Below are positions 1-12,489 of a stretch of 64,000 nucleotides of DNA, piece after piece. Position numbers and translations under genes: made by a program. Position 1 is the first letter of the stretch; each line of letters starts with the position of its first letter. Origin of the DNA: Anopheles merus (lineage: Eukaryota; Arthropoda; Insecta; Diptera; Culicidae); assembly GCF_017562075.2 (NCBI RefSeq), contig NC_054085.1, positions 14,721,222 to 14,785,221 of the forward strand, read 5' to 3'. The notes under the pieces were generated by a model. That model was not told the DNA's origin. It did not search any database and was given only the letters and a program-made list of their open reading frames with translations.

Positions 1-748
1 TCAGCGCGACCGATTGAAGCTGCGGCAAGCAGTGTCCAAACATCATACGCGTCGTCATTTCCGTCCGCTCTGTCGTTCAACGTCATCCCTAAGCGCCGAA
101 CGACTCATACATCGCGAACAACTCAGCGATGTGAAATGAAATATTTCGTGGACTTGTTTTTCTGTTGTCCCTCGTTTCTCGTTTCTTCCTTATCCAATAC
201 ACCTTCATTATTGTTGTTCGTGATGTTGTGTGTCGTTTGTTTTAAGCGTGGAATTGCTTTAATCTGACATTTTCATTCGTGTTTCGATGACGACGGGTAC
301 GTGTGGTGTTCGCATCCTTCCGGACACATGGCATGCACGGTCCCCGTTGGATTTGGTGTTTGTCCCCGATGTCCTAACTGAATTCTATGCCCACAATCTT
401 TGCAGCAAAGCTTCAATTAATCCCACCCCGGTACCGGTGTGCCGTGGAACCGTCACGCATACGCAGTGTCCTTTGGGGAACGTACCTGCCAGCCCTGGTA
501 ACGTTTTAATTGTATTGTCATTGATATTTTACGGTCAGTCGTCATCCGCCTGAAGGACACAGCGTTCAATGGTGACGGACCGTCCTATCCCTGCGGGGCT
601 GATCAATTCCCGTATCCCTTAATGATGGCATTTTAATGGTCAGGGAGAGCCAGAATTGCTGGAAAAGCTTCATAAAAAAGGTTTCGTGACATCTATTTGC
701 GTGCTTATCCTATTTTTTACCGCCTGTTTTAGGCTCACATTGATAAGG

Positions 749-960
749 TTACTGAGACCTTAGGTGAAGGATTTTGAATACAATGTTTTTCGCCAATGCC
801 TTTCTAAGCCATTGAAGTTTTTTTTTGGAAATGTGTGCTAACGAACACTTTTTTAAACAAACATTTGTTTTATCAACAATGCCATCTACAGTGCGCGTGT
901 TTGTGTACCGTATCTGTCGTTCTAGTTCATGCTTCCAGAAAGGAAAAGCTCCTAGAAAGA
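749..960 (-). other. Candidate minus-strand terminal exon
   Basis: On the minus strand a T-rich tract ending TTCTTTCAG (AG at 961-962) is followed by a frame open for about 70 codons to a TAA at 749. The product is basic (Lys/Arg-rich) with no recognised domain. No AATAAA was identified in the bases that follow, which weakens the case. Confidence 0.15.
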
Positions 961-3900
961 CTGAAAGAAGGCAAAAAAAACACAAAGATGATTGCGTGAT
1001 TCTATTATTTTCGTCTCACACGCAGAACATGTCTCGCTTGTCTAGGCTAACAAGCTGGCAAACAAAAAGCGAATACCCGTCCTTTTTTCCCCTCCCGTTG
1101 TGTAATGAAATCAGGCTAATCCAGGGGTGAGATCCACCCAGTTCCCAAGCGGGAAGGACTCGGTCGTGTTTTGGCTTGGAGGCACTTCCATTCACCACCC
1201 ATTTCCCATTTCAATTTCAATTCCAATTCCGTTTTCTTCGTTGTTGGCTACCCCCATGTTAGCTTTCCATCGTGTGTTTTTGTTTTATCACACTGTGCTA
1301 CACCAGCCAGCCAGCCAGCGATGAAGGAATCTTTGCGAACAAGTATATCCCTTTGCCAAAATCTTGCACCAAACTTGCTTGCTTGCTTGCGTCGTGGGTA
1401 CTTTTTTCGGCTCACATCTATACACTTTCCGGTCAATTCTGTCACGACGCCACGGTGTGCGGTGCTGGTACCGACAGCAGAGCTTCGGTGATTACGTGAG
1501 GTGAATAATTTTTCCACACCACCAACGAAGACGACGACGACGTCGGCGACATCTCAACAAGGTCGCTTTCCTTTTCACCCGTGGCCTTTGCACCGCGAAT
1601 CGAAGGATCTGGCTCGGTGGAGGCGGCTGGGGCGTCCAACTTCCTAGCTTTCTCCGTTTTGTTTCACACCGGCGATTTATTATTGCTTTCAGGTTCTGTG
1701 CGGTGCACAATCATGTACATGTTTGTCGTATATATTTGATCGTACTCCCCCCACACGCCAACTGGACGCGATATAAATTACGCGTTTCGCTTGGCGTTGG
1801 CGCTCCACACACACCCAGTGGGAAAGCATTTATTTGACAGATGTGCAATGCATGTGAAGTGGAAATTGTTTTATATATTTCGTTTTCGCCCAGATTAATG
1901 GCAATGCGATGCAGTAGCGAGAAAGCAACCGTACGAGTGCACAGAGCCTTCGTGCTTCCTTTGTGATCATGAAATAGTCACCAGTTTGCAAATGTTGGAC
2001 TTATTTTCCAAGGGATAATCGTTTTTATGGCTTAAAGAATAATTTGTAAAAGCCATACTAAAGATCCATTTGAAACTATTTTCCGGTTATAAGAAGATTA
2101 CATATTTTACTGATTATTAATAACACATAAACGTTCATGCAAAACATGCAAATAAAATTCCACTTATTTAAATTCCCCTCCTCACGCAACGCCTCTCTTT
2201 CAAACGCAAGCAAACCAACAGCGAACATCGTCGTAGATCATCGCCGTAGCTGTCACGGAAGCTAATCCAACCCATTATCCAAAAACGGCCGCCCCAAGTA
2301 ATAAACTCGATCACGGCACTCGGCCGCGGCAACTTATCGGCGATGCGCAACACGTAAACGCGACTAACCTACTTTGGGCGCACGGTGGAGAAGGACGAGG
2401 GGGCCTTTTTTGTATTAATATTCCTATCCTCCTCCGCAATTAGCATAGGGACTCAATCCAGCTGATGCCGGCGTTTGTGGCCATCTCGTGCACATCATTT
2501 TTTTGCTCCCACACACACACTAGCCACAATCATCACAACGCATCAAAAGGCAGTTCGCTTCCGCATACTAATGGGGAGAGCGCAGAGCGGCGGAGGGAGA
2601 ACCCTTCTGGGTACACTTCAAAAGGGCTTGCGCCGAGCTTGACGTGTCACTGGTACCGTCATCATCATCAACACTCCAATCTCCAGCAACAGTGCGCACT
2701 GTTGTTGTCGGCCCCTTCTCCTACCACAGTACAAGAAGCTTGTGACAGAGCTTGGGTGTACAGCATTTCCCACCCATTTCTCGCCCTTTCGCTAACGTCC
2801 CCCCCCCCCTTCCCCTCCCAAATCCAAAGAATGTTAAGCATTCGAGCAGATTCGGCGGATACCATCTTAACGCGTACGCATTCATTCAAAAGGCTGGAGT
2901 GCGAACCGAGACACACACAAAACCGCTCAATTCCACTCGATTGAACATACGCATCCACACCACAACCTCCTTCGCTGTTCTTCGCTCTAGTGACTAATTA
3001 ACGGTAATAAAAAATTACGACGCCAAACCGCCACAGGGAGGGTTTGCACCAAAGGGCAAAAGGGTAATGATGTACTCCATAGTTTTTATTTACTTCCCAA
3101 TCTACGGACGGCGGCCCTCTCTGTGCCATCGTCGTTGTCGGTGTGTGTGTGTCCCGGGTCCGCGACCATGAAAAAAAACGGTGGCGTACACCGCCTACGC
3201 GGCAACTTAGTTGCGTGGCCGCTAAACCTTTCGGCCGCAGAACGCGGAAGGCGCCCTTAAACTGGCTGACAACAGGCCCCGTTTTTATGTTTACGATTAT
3301 GATTATGCGCCGGTCTCTTTCGTTCGTTCGTTTGTTCGCTCAATCATCATCTGTTCCGCTCGATTGGTAGGCGCCCTTAATTGAAGTTGTGACATTTAAA
3401 GCATCCACGGTCGGTTAAGTGGGTGCCACCACCTCTCGCACCCCGTGCCGTGTGTGAACAAAAACTGAAACAAACTAATCGCCGCGAAGAGACCGTGGGG
3501 AAGCATTACGAATCTTTACGATTATATCTAGCCGATATTGGGATGGATTTTCGACGACCGCACGGGCAGGCTATCCCATTCCATTCTTACCAGTGTTACA
3601 CTTTAAAGTATTCGTGCTGAAATAGGGTTTTATCACACAATAATATGCCATACATGGGATCACCTTGGAGGCAGCACTGAAAGCAGCACACCTAAACAAG
3701 GAGATAAGGGACCGTAACATAAACCTTGAAACTACGAGCTGCTGCTGCTGCTTCTCTCCGTGCCCGACGGAGAGGCCCCATCGGGCTTGCTTTACTAGTG
3801 CTTCTAAAATTCATTTAACCTTAACACCTTCACGGTGTAAAGTTTAAATTTAAAGTAAACGCCCAGACGCCCAACTTATCGGCCAATATCTTCACCCAAC

Positions 3901-4058
3901 ACTGGAGTCAACTATTAGAACTTATGGCTATGCCACTTGGTGGCAGGTGGTTGGCTAGGCTTTTTGTTGGTGGTCTCTCGAAGCGCAGAAGTGCTTTCGA
4001 GCAAACACTTGCGAAACATCCACGAGTGTGAGGTTGAAGTTCCGGGACAAGGAGGAGA

Positions 4059-4078
4059 AGAGAGAGAGAGAGAGAGAG
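4059..4078. repeat. (AG)n microsatellite
   Basis: Ten AG units followed by a slightly broken extension to about 4086. Confidence 0.9.
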
Positions 4079-6850
4079 TGAGAGAGGTCACGGAAATACT
4101 CCTGCAAACAAATTACCTTGCCTCATTAGCTGAGCAACCGCTCGAAACACACGAAACAGCACAGGTGTCGTAAGGGAGCGTGAGCGAAGGCTCAACCTTA
4201 AACAAACTTACATGGAGGACACAAGATAGTGCGTTACTATCCATCCACACCGGAACTGGTGCAGAACACCCACACACACACACTCATGTGTGGTCCCAAA
4301 AAGGGCTAGTTTCTAAGCCCTTCGCGCGAGCCAACGAAGCCGCGATTGTTTGCGCGCTCGTTTGCTGTGTGTTTACCGCGCGCCGCGCGACCAAAAGCCA
4401 ATCCCAGTGAGTGGGTGGCAAGTATCGTGGCTACAGCCGCATCTTTGAGCCACGAGCCGCTGAGTTGAGCATCCATGTTTGCCGAGCTTCATTTTGCATC
4501 CTCGTGGCGCGGTACGATAACAACACGCCAGAGCGCAAACGGCGAAATGCTTACCAAACTATCTGGATCAACCACGGTCAGATGCGGGTAACGGTAGATA
4601 AGTGGGATTGGGTAAGCTTCCCAACTAGCAGGCTACCGTGTTTATGTTTGGCTAAGATCACTGGGCAGGAGAACTGTTCACACAGCCTCAACTGGACTGC
4701 TCCACTCCATGCTCCACGAATACGCTCCATTCCCAGCGCTTTATAACTGGTTTGCAAGAGGAAGCAGAAACAAATCAAACCCATCAAAAGTTTAACTCCT
4801 CAACAGTCTGAAGCCTAGAGCAGCAGTTGCTGCGGGCACTCCAATCGACTCCAGACAAAAATTGCTTCCAACACACCAAACCTTCGTGCCCTCCGTGGCC
4901 TCTTCACGCGTTTATCAGTCCCTCGCGCGATGTCACTTCAAACACAGCGCTCTTGTACGACAAATCAGACAAGCGACAAGATTGCTGCTAAACTTTTAGC
5001 ACGCAGAAGGGCCCCGGCTGAACCCCGAAATGAACCCCCCTCTACTAAGCATCGGAGGCCTGCGCTGGCCAAAGACACAACCAAGCGCAGTCCACCCGAA
5101 GCAAAGTGCCTAATTAACCGAGTAAATAATTCTGACAGCTGGCTTTCGTGGGGAGTGAGCACCGGGGTGCGTGGGAAATGGCCGCGGACTGCCAGACGAC
5201 CTGGCCGGTGTTTACATTGCGAGTCAGCGCTAATCTGACAGGTTCGAGCATCATGCGGGCGTAAAGTGAAATGAGCCGTCTTCGCCGTGGTCGTGAACTT
5301 GTCTCTCACGTTCCTCCCCTTCTCGAACGACGCGGAACGGCGAGCCCGTCTCCAGCAAAACGACACACGCGGGGCCAGCCAGCCTGTCAATCAAACTTGC
5401 GTTAAGAATTCCCTTTTGCGCTGGTAAAGCGATGGGTGAGCATGTTTTTTTTTTGTCTGTTGCTGGTCTGAATCAAACGCACGGGGATTAATCGTATCGA
5501 TTCTTTGCCAATACTCGACAAGGAAGCAGAAATTCAAGGGGGGGGAGGATAGCATTTGAGCTTTTTGTGATTCAAGATCTGCTTTACTTACATCAGTTTT
5601 TTTTGCTATTGCTGCTTCTACATCGGTCTCCGGTTTTATGGCATTCCCTTTCATTTCGACGTCACACCTGCACGCGGTGATCATTTTTCATCTGCGAAGG
5701 TAAACCAAATTATGCCAATTATTATCTTAATAAATTACAACTCGCCCTTTACCTACCACGGTTGGCACGGTTCAGCTCCGAATGGGGGCTGATGAGCTCC
5801 CAATTTCCAAACCCCTGGTACCGTGGTTGCCGGCGTAGCTCATTAAAGAGCGGGGCCCACTGGTGCATGATTGATTGACGTCCATGGGCCTAAAACGTTG
5901 GCAATTCGCGCACGGCACGAATCCACGCTGTCCCAGGGTGTATCAATCACATCCCTTCTACTATAGCAACTTAAAAAACGAGCATTAAATTGACCACAGA
6001 AAGCCGCACATTTCACAAAACTACTCTAGTTCATGGTTTGATAGAGCTCTGAAATGGAACGGATACGATATGCTACGTGATTCTATGGCTGCCCAAAAAC
6101 TTCCCCGATCAGTAATCAAACGCTCAACCGAGAAATAGCTTATACTGTGCGCGCACGTCAGCATCTATTCCGTGCAAGGATACAAGCCAGTTTGGAGTAT
6201 GAGCCACTCTCTTGATACTTCTCAACCCCTTAAGCGTGTGTGTGTGCAATGTTACGACTTGGGCACTGATGGGTGATGAAAAGCTTCCATCAGGATGGAG
6301 AAATTGATTTTTACGTTCTAGCTGAGTTGAGCCAAGCTCCCCCGGAAACGCTGACACTAACCTAGTGGGATAGAATAACACATTAGGAAGAACAACTCAC
6401 ACACAAAAAAACATCGACCCGGTTACCAAGAACCAACGCGTCGTCATCCCAATGTTATGCCAGCTCAACTTACCTCTTAGCCCGCTTCTTTTTTTTTCGA
6501 CAACTCGGACCTCGGCCATGGAACTGGTTGAAACATTTTCGGGCTACTACGATAATGGCACTCGTTAGCGTGCGTTCTGTATTGTGGACGGTAAATTTTC
6601 ACCTGCACCCTGCACCACCTCTTTCGATCTGCTTCGACCATGACCGCAAACACTCCAACGAACGGGGGCGGGGCGGTACAATTCGCAGAAGCATCCATTT
6701 GCAGCTGCTGGAAGTTAGACGGCTAGTAGTAACTTACCCATTTGGAACACGATCCTAGTGCGGGACGATTAGATTTCGCTTCGCCAAACCAAGGCGAGAC
6801 AGATTCGACGAGGTGCGTTGGCATTGGAGAGGAAGTTTTACCGACAACTT

Positions 6851-6854
6851 GCTA

Positions 6855-6886
<32 letters not shown>

Positions 6887-6890
6887 GCTT
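6851..6890. repeat. Imperfect (CTG)n triplet repeat
   Basis: CTG/GCT units with two CTA variants. On the minus strand one frame gives a Ser run within a roughly 58-codon open stretch. Donor-like sites for the minus strand follow at about 6733 (TGG|GTAAGT) and 6474 (GAG|GTAAGT), but no acceptor partner is convincing. Confidence 0.9.
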
Positions 6891-9668
6891 CTGCCGGGTT
6901 TCAACAACACTTGGAACTCAGCGCACTCTCAATCGTGTACCTTTGTGGTGTTGTCATTCCGGTAACAAATGGTAACGGCACACCATAGCAACGACTGAAG
7001 TTTCGAGATCCCACGTATGCAACCACATGTATGCTGTTGGGTTGCTATGATGCACGTGGAAGTAATGACGATGGAAACAACGTTTAGTTGTCGTTGTTCA
7101 CATTTCGAGTTTCGAGTGTCTTGAAGCATTCATTGCACTGAAAAGGAAATTCTGGGATGTATTTAATGTTTTAAATTGAACAACTATTCGATCCTAAAGG
7201 TCAATCGTTATTAAATGCAATAAAATGTAGCATAAAATTAATGTACACAAAGATTCCGAGATTGATATGAATAAAGAAGTACTTCTCCTACCCAGCATTG
7301 TGTATCCAAATGACCAAAACGATCACAGCGAAGGAATTAATTTCCATTGCTCAATTAATGTTCCTTGCGCTCCTTATCAAACTTTCACATCTCGCTGTCT
7401 ATTATCCCCATAAGCTGCTCTTTCCACAAACAAATTCCCATCCTCCGGTGTAAGATTACCGTGCCAAAGTTTTTCACGTAAACCTTACGGGACACGCTCC
7501 ACAATCGTACACTACCACCACCAACGCTGACCCTCGTGCGATCGTCCAGATGCAGTTTTGCATGTTTTGCTGTTAAATCGACCGACGAAACGGAAATTAA
7601 ATCAGGAATCAGAGACCCCACCAGGGAGCGAAGAGCAAACGCCGCCACCCTCGCTGTTGGTTCCCGGCACACGCAAGCCAAGTGGGTGAAAGCGAATCAA
7701 ATTAATTGCATTTTAATGACCGCGAAATCGCAACACCGTCGTCGTCGTCTCCGTCGTCTGCCAACGACAGTCGTTGGGAAGCAGTCGTCGGAGACGCGTC
7801 CCAAGAAAACGTCCGAACAAAAAATAAAACGAATTAAGAAAAAATCTACTCCACAAAAAAGGGCGAGAGAAACAGCAAACGGCAAGCATGGTGTAGAGAG
7901 GATGCGGGACAAATTTTGTTGCCATTGGCTCGTACAAACATCATCCCGGGGGCCAAAGAGAGCCTCTAAAGCAATTGCCTTTCCATTTTACGCCCGGTAA
8001 ACCGCGTACTTTTTTTGGGGGGGGGAGGTGAACGAACGAAAATATCACCCTAAAATCTGCAGCAAACATACAAGAATGAAAGGCAAGGGAGAGAGAGAGA
8101 GGCGAGAAAAGCTAATTACAGACCGCTTTTGCTGCAAAGAGGCATTTAATTTCGCAAAACCTCGACCGTGCACTTTGTTGCACTCCAATGGGAATGACTT
8201 TTCGGGTGGTGAAGCGAGGATCGTTTTGAGCATTTCCGAGGAGACCACCAGGCAATGCATTTTCGATACGCTCCGTTTGCTTCTGGAGTTGCTTCCCAGT
8301 TCTTGAAAGGTATATCTTGCTGTTCCAATCTTCCTCCCACAGAGGGAGAACAGAAAGCTCTGAAATGTATGCTGCAATGCTGGCGCAATCCCACTCGAAC
8401 CAGCGTTGGATAAACGTGCTCGAAACGGAACGGAGCATAAAATGCAGCTCTCGAGTAAAGCATATTGTGCCCATTTTTAATACAGGGTAAATGCAAGCCC
8501 ACGATGCACTGCGGGCTCGTCTAGCACACAGCGTTAGGCATTTGCTAAACTATGTCGGTTTAAGCGATCTTGTGAGCAAGAATGTTTGCTGCTTTTTATT
8601 TCTTCATAAATCCCTCCCAATACCCAAACAATGTACGCTTAAGTTCGTGAATGGGGCCCTCTGTTCCGCCCTGCGAGACACCTGAGATGGAGGGAGAGAC
8701 ACCGAAAAGCATAATTAAACCGACAAATGGACAAAGAAGAGATTAATGGCACGATGCCGAGCCAACCTTTGGAGCAGCGCCGAGGCTGGTGGTGCACACC
8801 GTGTGAACTGCGGTTCCGCTCGTTAGTTCTTGCTGGCAGCTGGGCCCCTGTTTTATGCTGCGCTTTATCACCCGGCGGTGAAAGGTGCGAATAATCGTTT
8901 ACTTTTATGCTCTAGTTTCAATGGCAGCTCGCAACGTATGTGCGAAATTAGAAGCAGCAGAAGGGGGCGACAAAGCACCAGATTAAACTACTGGTTGCGT
9001 CTGTGTGCTGAGAGTGCATAAGGTTGAAATGATGAATTGCTTTGATATTTTAATTCCTTTTTTCCTTCCCCAAATGGAAAATGTTTAATTGTGTGGATAT
9101 AATAATGTGTGCTGCACAAACACAAACAGAGGTAACAGGGAAACAGACTCTTGATGTTTAATTTCTTGCTCTTTATTTGTTTTACTCTCGCGGTGCGCAC
9201 TGAAACCGGAAAGTAATAAAAGTACGCTGAAAACATTCCAACCTACCGGCCATACTTTCAAACAGATCACATGTCTTTTGCTCACCCTAAAACGACACCG
9301 TGGGGCGTTGGTGGTGAAAGGAATACTAAACACAAATTACATTTCCGAGTGCATGGTGCTACCACGCTGCAGCAAAGAAAGACAAAAAAGTGCATCAGCT
9401 CTCCGCTTACAGTGAGCTACATTTGCTTGGCCAAACCCTTCAAGTGGCCCAGTGCCAAGCGAGCGCCCGTGTCTCAACCAAACCCTCATACTACGACATG
9501 TTGACGACCGTTTGACGCTAATATACCGGGGGGCTAATAAATCATTTCTTCAAACGTAACCTCAACATCCCCTACACACTTCCTGTGCTCCCTTTGCCCG
9601 GAGGGCGGTTGTGTACTAGAGGTAGCCATAGAGTTGCAAGTACCATTTTTCGCCACAAATACCTCCTC

Positions 9669-9733
9669 TCCCCCCCCCCTCTCTCTCTCTCTCTCTTTCT
9701 CTCGCTCTCTCTCTTTCTCTCGCTCTCTCTCTT
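9669..9733. repeat. C-run and interrupted (CT)n tract
   Basis: A run of C leads into CT repeats broken by TTT and CG. This tract inflates a 188-codon minus-strand frame (9616-10182) that is not otherwise protein-like. Confidence 0.93.
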
Positions 9734-10338
9734 CCCTTTATACTCCTGTAAACATCATCAAAAGCGTGCAATATCAACCAACGACAGAAAAAAAACCTGT
9801 CCTCCTCTAGGCACACTTTAGAGGAAAAAAAACAAACCTCCCCAACCCCGTTTGACGCTGAAATTGAAACGAAACAGCCAATTAACAACTCGTCAAGCTT
9901 CGGTGCAAACAAGCTAGCGGTGCACTGTCGCGGTAGGGAACTATCGCCCCACCCCTTCGCTGCTACCCCCGTTACGGTTGCTTTGCTTCCTATTAGGCAC
10001 TTGCTGTTAATCGATCGTATCACACATCGTAAGAAGGAAGCAATCGCGGCACAATGTGTTGTTGCTATCACGTTGATGCTACTGGCACCATCGTAGGCGA
10101 AGTACAGGGAACGGGAAAAGGGTGCCAGAATTGAGCTCAATTTTTGTTTGTTGTGTACACTGCAAAAGTACTGCGCAGTCAAGGATGTTGTTGAATGGAT
10201 GTAAAACTCTTTATTTGTTTATTTATTGAAAGTTTTTCAACTAAATAGTCTATCAGAACTCAATTTAAAATGTTGGTCTGCAATATAAGCCAGCAGGAGA
10301 TACAAACCAGAAACTAGACCACGCTATCTGGTACCAAT

Positions 10339-10410
10339 CCCGTGATGGAGTCGTGAACGCAGCGGACTAGTTATGCGCCCGTCTTAAGTTCAAAACCGGA
10401 ATCGAACTCG
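10339..10410 (+). mobile_element. tRNA-derived SINE head, second copy of the same family
   Basis: It aligns with the 63.32 kb copy from CCCGTG through the B box: both share CCCGTG, AGTCGT, GCCCGTC and AGTTCAA in the same order. The B box GTTCAAAAC lies at 10388-10396. The distance from CCCGTG to the B box is 49 bases here and 50 there. The acceptor-like stem is not preserved and no A-tail is obvious, so this is an older, eroded copy. Confidence 0.45.
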
Positions 10411-12443
10411 AACAATTTTCGTAATTTATTCCTTTCCATCCGCATTACAGGGAATAAAAACAAGAATGTTCTTGCTTTTGAAGAACGGGGGAACACTGTA
10501 ACAACTCAATTAATAATAAAATACAAGATTGTACCACCAATTACCACCTTCTTCACCACAACGCATTATTATGACTTCATTCTGTATGCGTAATAAACAT
10601 GTAATAATATTAACATGTATCCTGCCTGTCCCAAGCGAAGCACATTCCACAACACGTCATCGATCGTTCTCTCGACGAGCGCGTGCCTCCCTGGCTTTTT
10701 TCATGATCAACAAGTTTTTAAAATACATTTAATTTCCTGCCGCTACTACTTCCTTAACAAGACTAATAAAATATACCTCTCAATCGATGATGTGTGTGTT
10801 CTACAGTTTTATGCCACCGAAGCGTTACTCTCACGCCACTGTGTGATGGCTAGCATATTGATGATGCGTTGGTTGTGTTGTAATACATGATGCTGCAGCA
10901 GGTTCTCCCTCTTCACACTCCACGTTCTCAGCTTGGAGCACAAGCTCCAAACACAGAAACCGGTCGACTCTGGACCGTGCGGCGTGCGGCGCGAGAAGTA
11001 GCATAGGCCGGGTTTAATTAGAGCGTAATTAAATTGTATAACATCGTGGCATCCATCCTCCCTTCTGCCCGAACACACTCTTTTCTCTCTCTCTCTTTTG
11101 CTCTAAAAAGATATTCCGTGCGAAGTAACAAGAAGGGCATCAGCTGACTGATGCACACCACACAAACCCAGTTCCAGTGAAGCCATATCTACTACAGTGG
11201 TCAAAAGGCAGCAAGATACATGCACAATTTGCTCGTGCCAACGAAAGCCCACGGGTTAGTGGTGTTAGTTTCACCTTCAACAGAACAAGAAGAAGAAGAA
11301 GAAGGGGAAGAAAGTGCAAAACTTATGGCTAACATCTGTACCCCGGCTGCCCCCATGCGCTGTGCCCGCGCGGCTTGGCTTGTTTGCCGTAGCTCGCTGA
11401 CTTATTTTGCTGCCACCGAGTGCACACTCAGCACAAAACCCGAGGCATCCAATTGCGCTTGAGCCGTCGCTGCCACCTTTGCCTACCACCAGTTTTGGCA
11501 AACGCTCAAAATGGTTAGCGCAAGGAAGTGGAGGGGATGAGAGAGGGGAAAACACTTGCTTTGCACGTTATATTATTACTGGCAACCTACCACGACCACC
11601 ACCACCACCATGGCCAACGTTCATCAGCGTGCGGTTGGAATGTCAGTGTCAGGAAATTGCAACGCATGCCGTACACACACAAACACACATGTGCATAAGT
11701 CCAAAGTCTCCCCCAACGGCGGATGTCAGTTGCATGTTGCCTCCTACCCCAGAAACAGTCAGTCGTTCCTCCAATAGCGATTGTGCGGATCGAATTTCGC
11801 GACCAGCTGGGAAATCTTAAAACAAAAAAAGCATTTCACAAAAAAGATTGTTGCGCGATTTTACACTCATGCACTGTGGCACGTGTTTCATTTCGCCCTT
11901 GAAAGTGTGGACGTTTTATTGCCGCCAGCCAACAAACAGCAAATACCTTCTCGGGCCTTACCGCCACACCCCGGGCCTACGGCAAGAGGGAAAGAAGCAA
12001 GTGAAAAGCTGACGTTTATGGATATTGGCAGTTCGTGCTTTAAATATACATATTTGCAACAAAATGGTCTCGCTGATGTTTATGAGGATGTGTTAATCGT
12101 TCCTGAAGGGTTGTCGCATTCCGAGATTGAGATATTGGTACCGGGGGAGGGGACATTAATCGATGCTGACACAGATACACAGCCGGTGCAATAAATTGCA
12201 TAAGTCGCGTTGCAGATTGTCCGTTTGGAATTCTTTGAGTGATTTGAGACATTGTGTGTGTGGTTTCGAAGCCCACCACTGAATGACCTAAAAAAGGCAT
12301 CCCTCCGAAACAGCAACCAAATGGATAGCTATCGAAATCAAATAGACCACCAGCAACAACAAATTGCGTACAGGTCCAACTGTTCGAACATAAGCCATAA
12401 CAACTCCACTCGATGGATAGATAGTTTTCACCAACCCCGCCTG

Positions 12444-12445
<2 letters not shown>

Positions 12446-12488
<43 letters not shown>
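12446..12488. repeat. (TC)n microsatellite
   Basis: Uninterrupted TC dinucleotides over 43 bases. Confidence 0.95.

Positions 12489-12489
<1 letters not shown>

Larger units (their letters stand above)
1..6400. other. Non-coding stretch, no supported gene
   Basis: Unique mixed-composition DNA with short AC runs and one GA tract. The 11-mer GGCGCCCTTAA occurs at 3250-3260 and again at 3370-3380, exactly 120 bases apart. Donor-like strings occur at 4409 (CCCA|GTGAGT) and 4616 (TGG|GTAAGC) without matching acceptors. The only exon-like item is the minus candidate at 749-960. Confidence 0.6.

Noticed and set aside
9616..10182. 188-codon minus-strand frame
   Set aside because: Much of its length is translation of the CT tract, giving Arg-Glu runs. 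The rest shows no domain.
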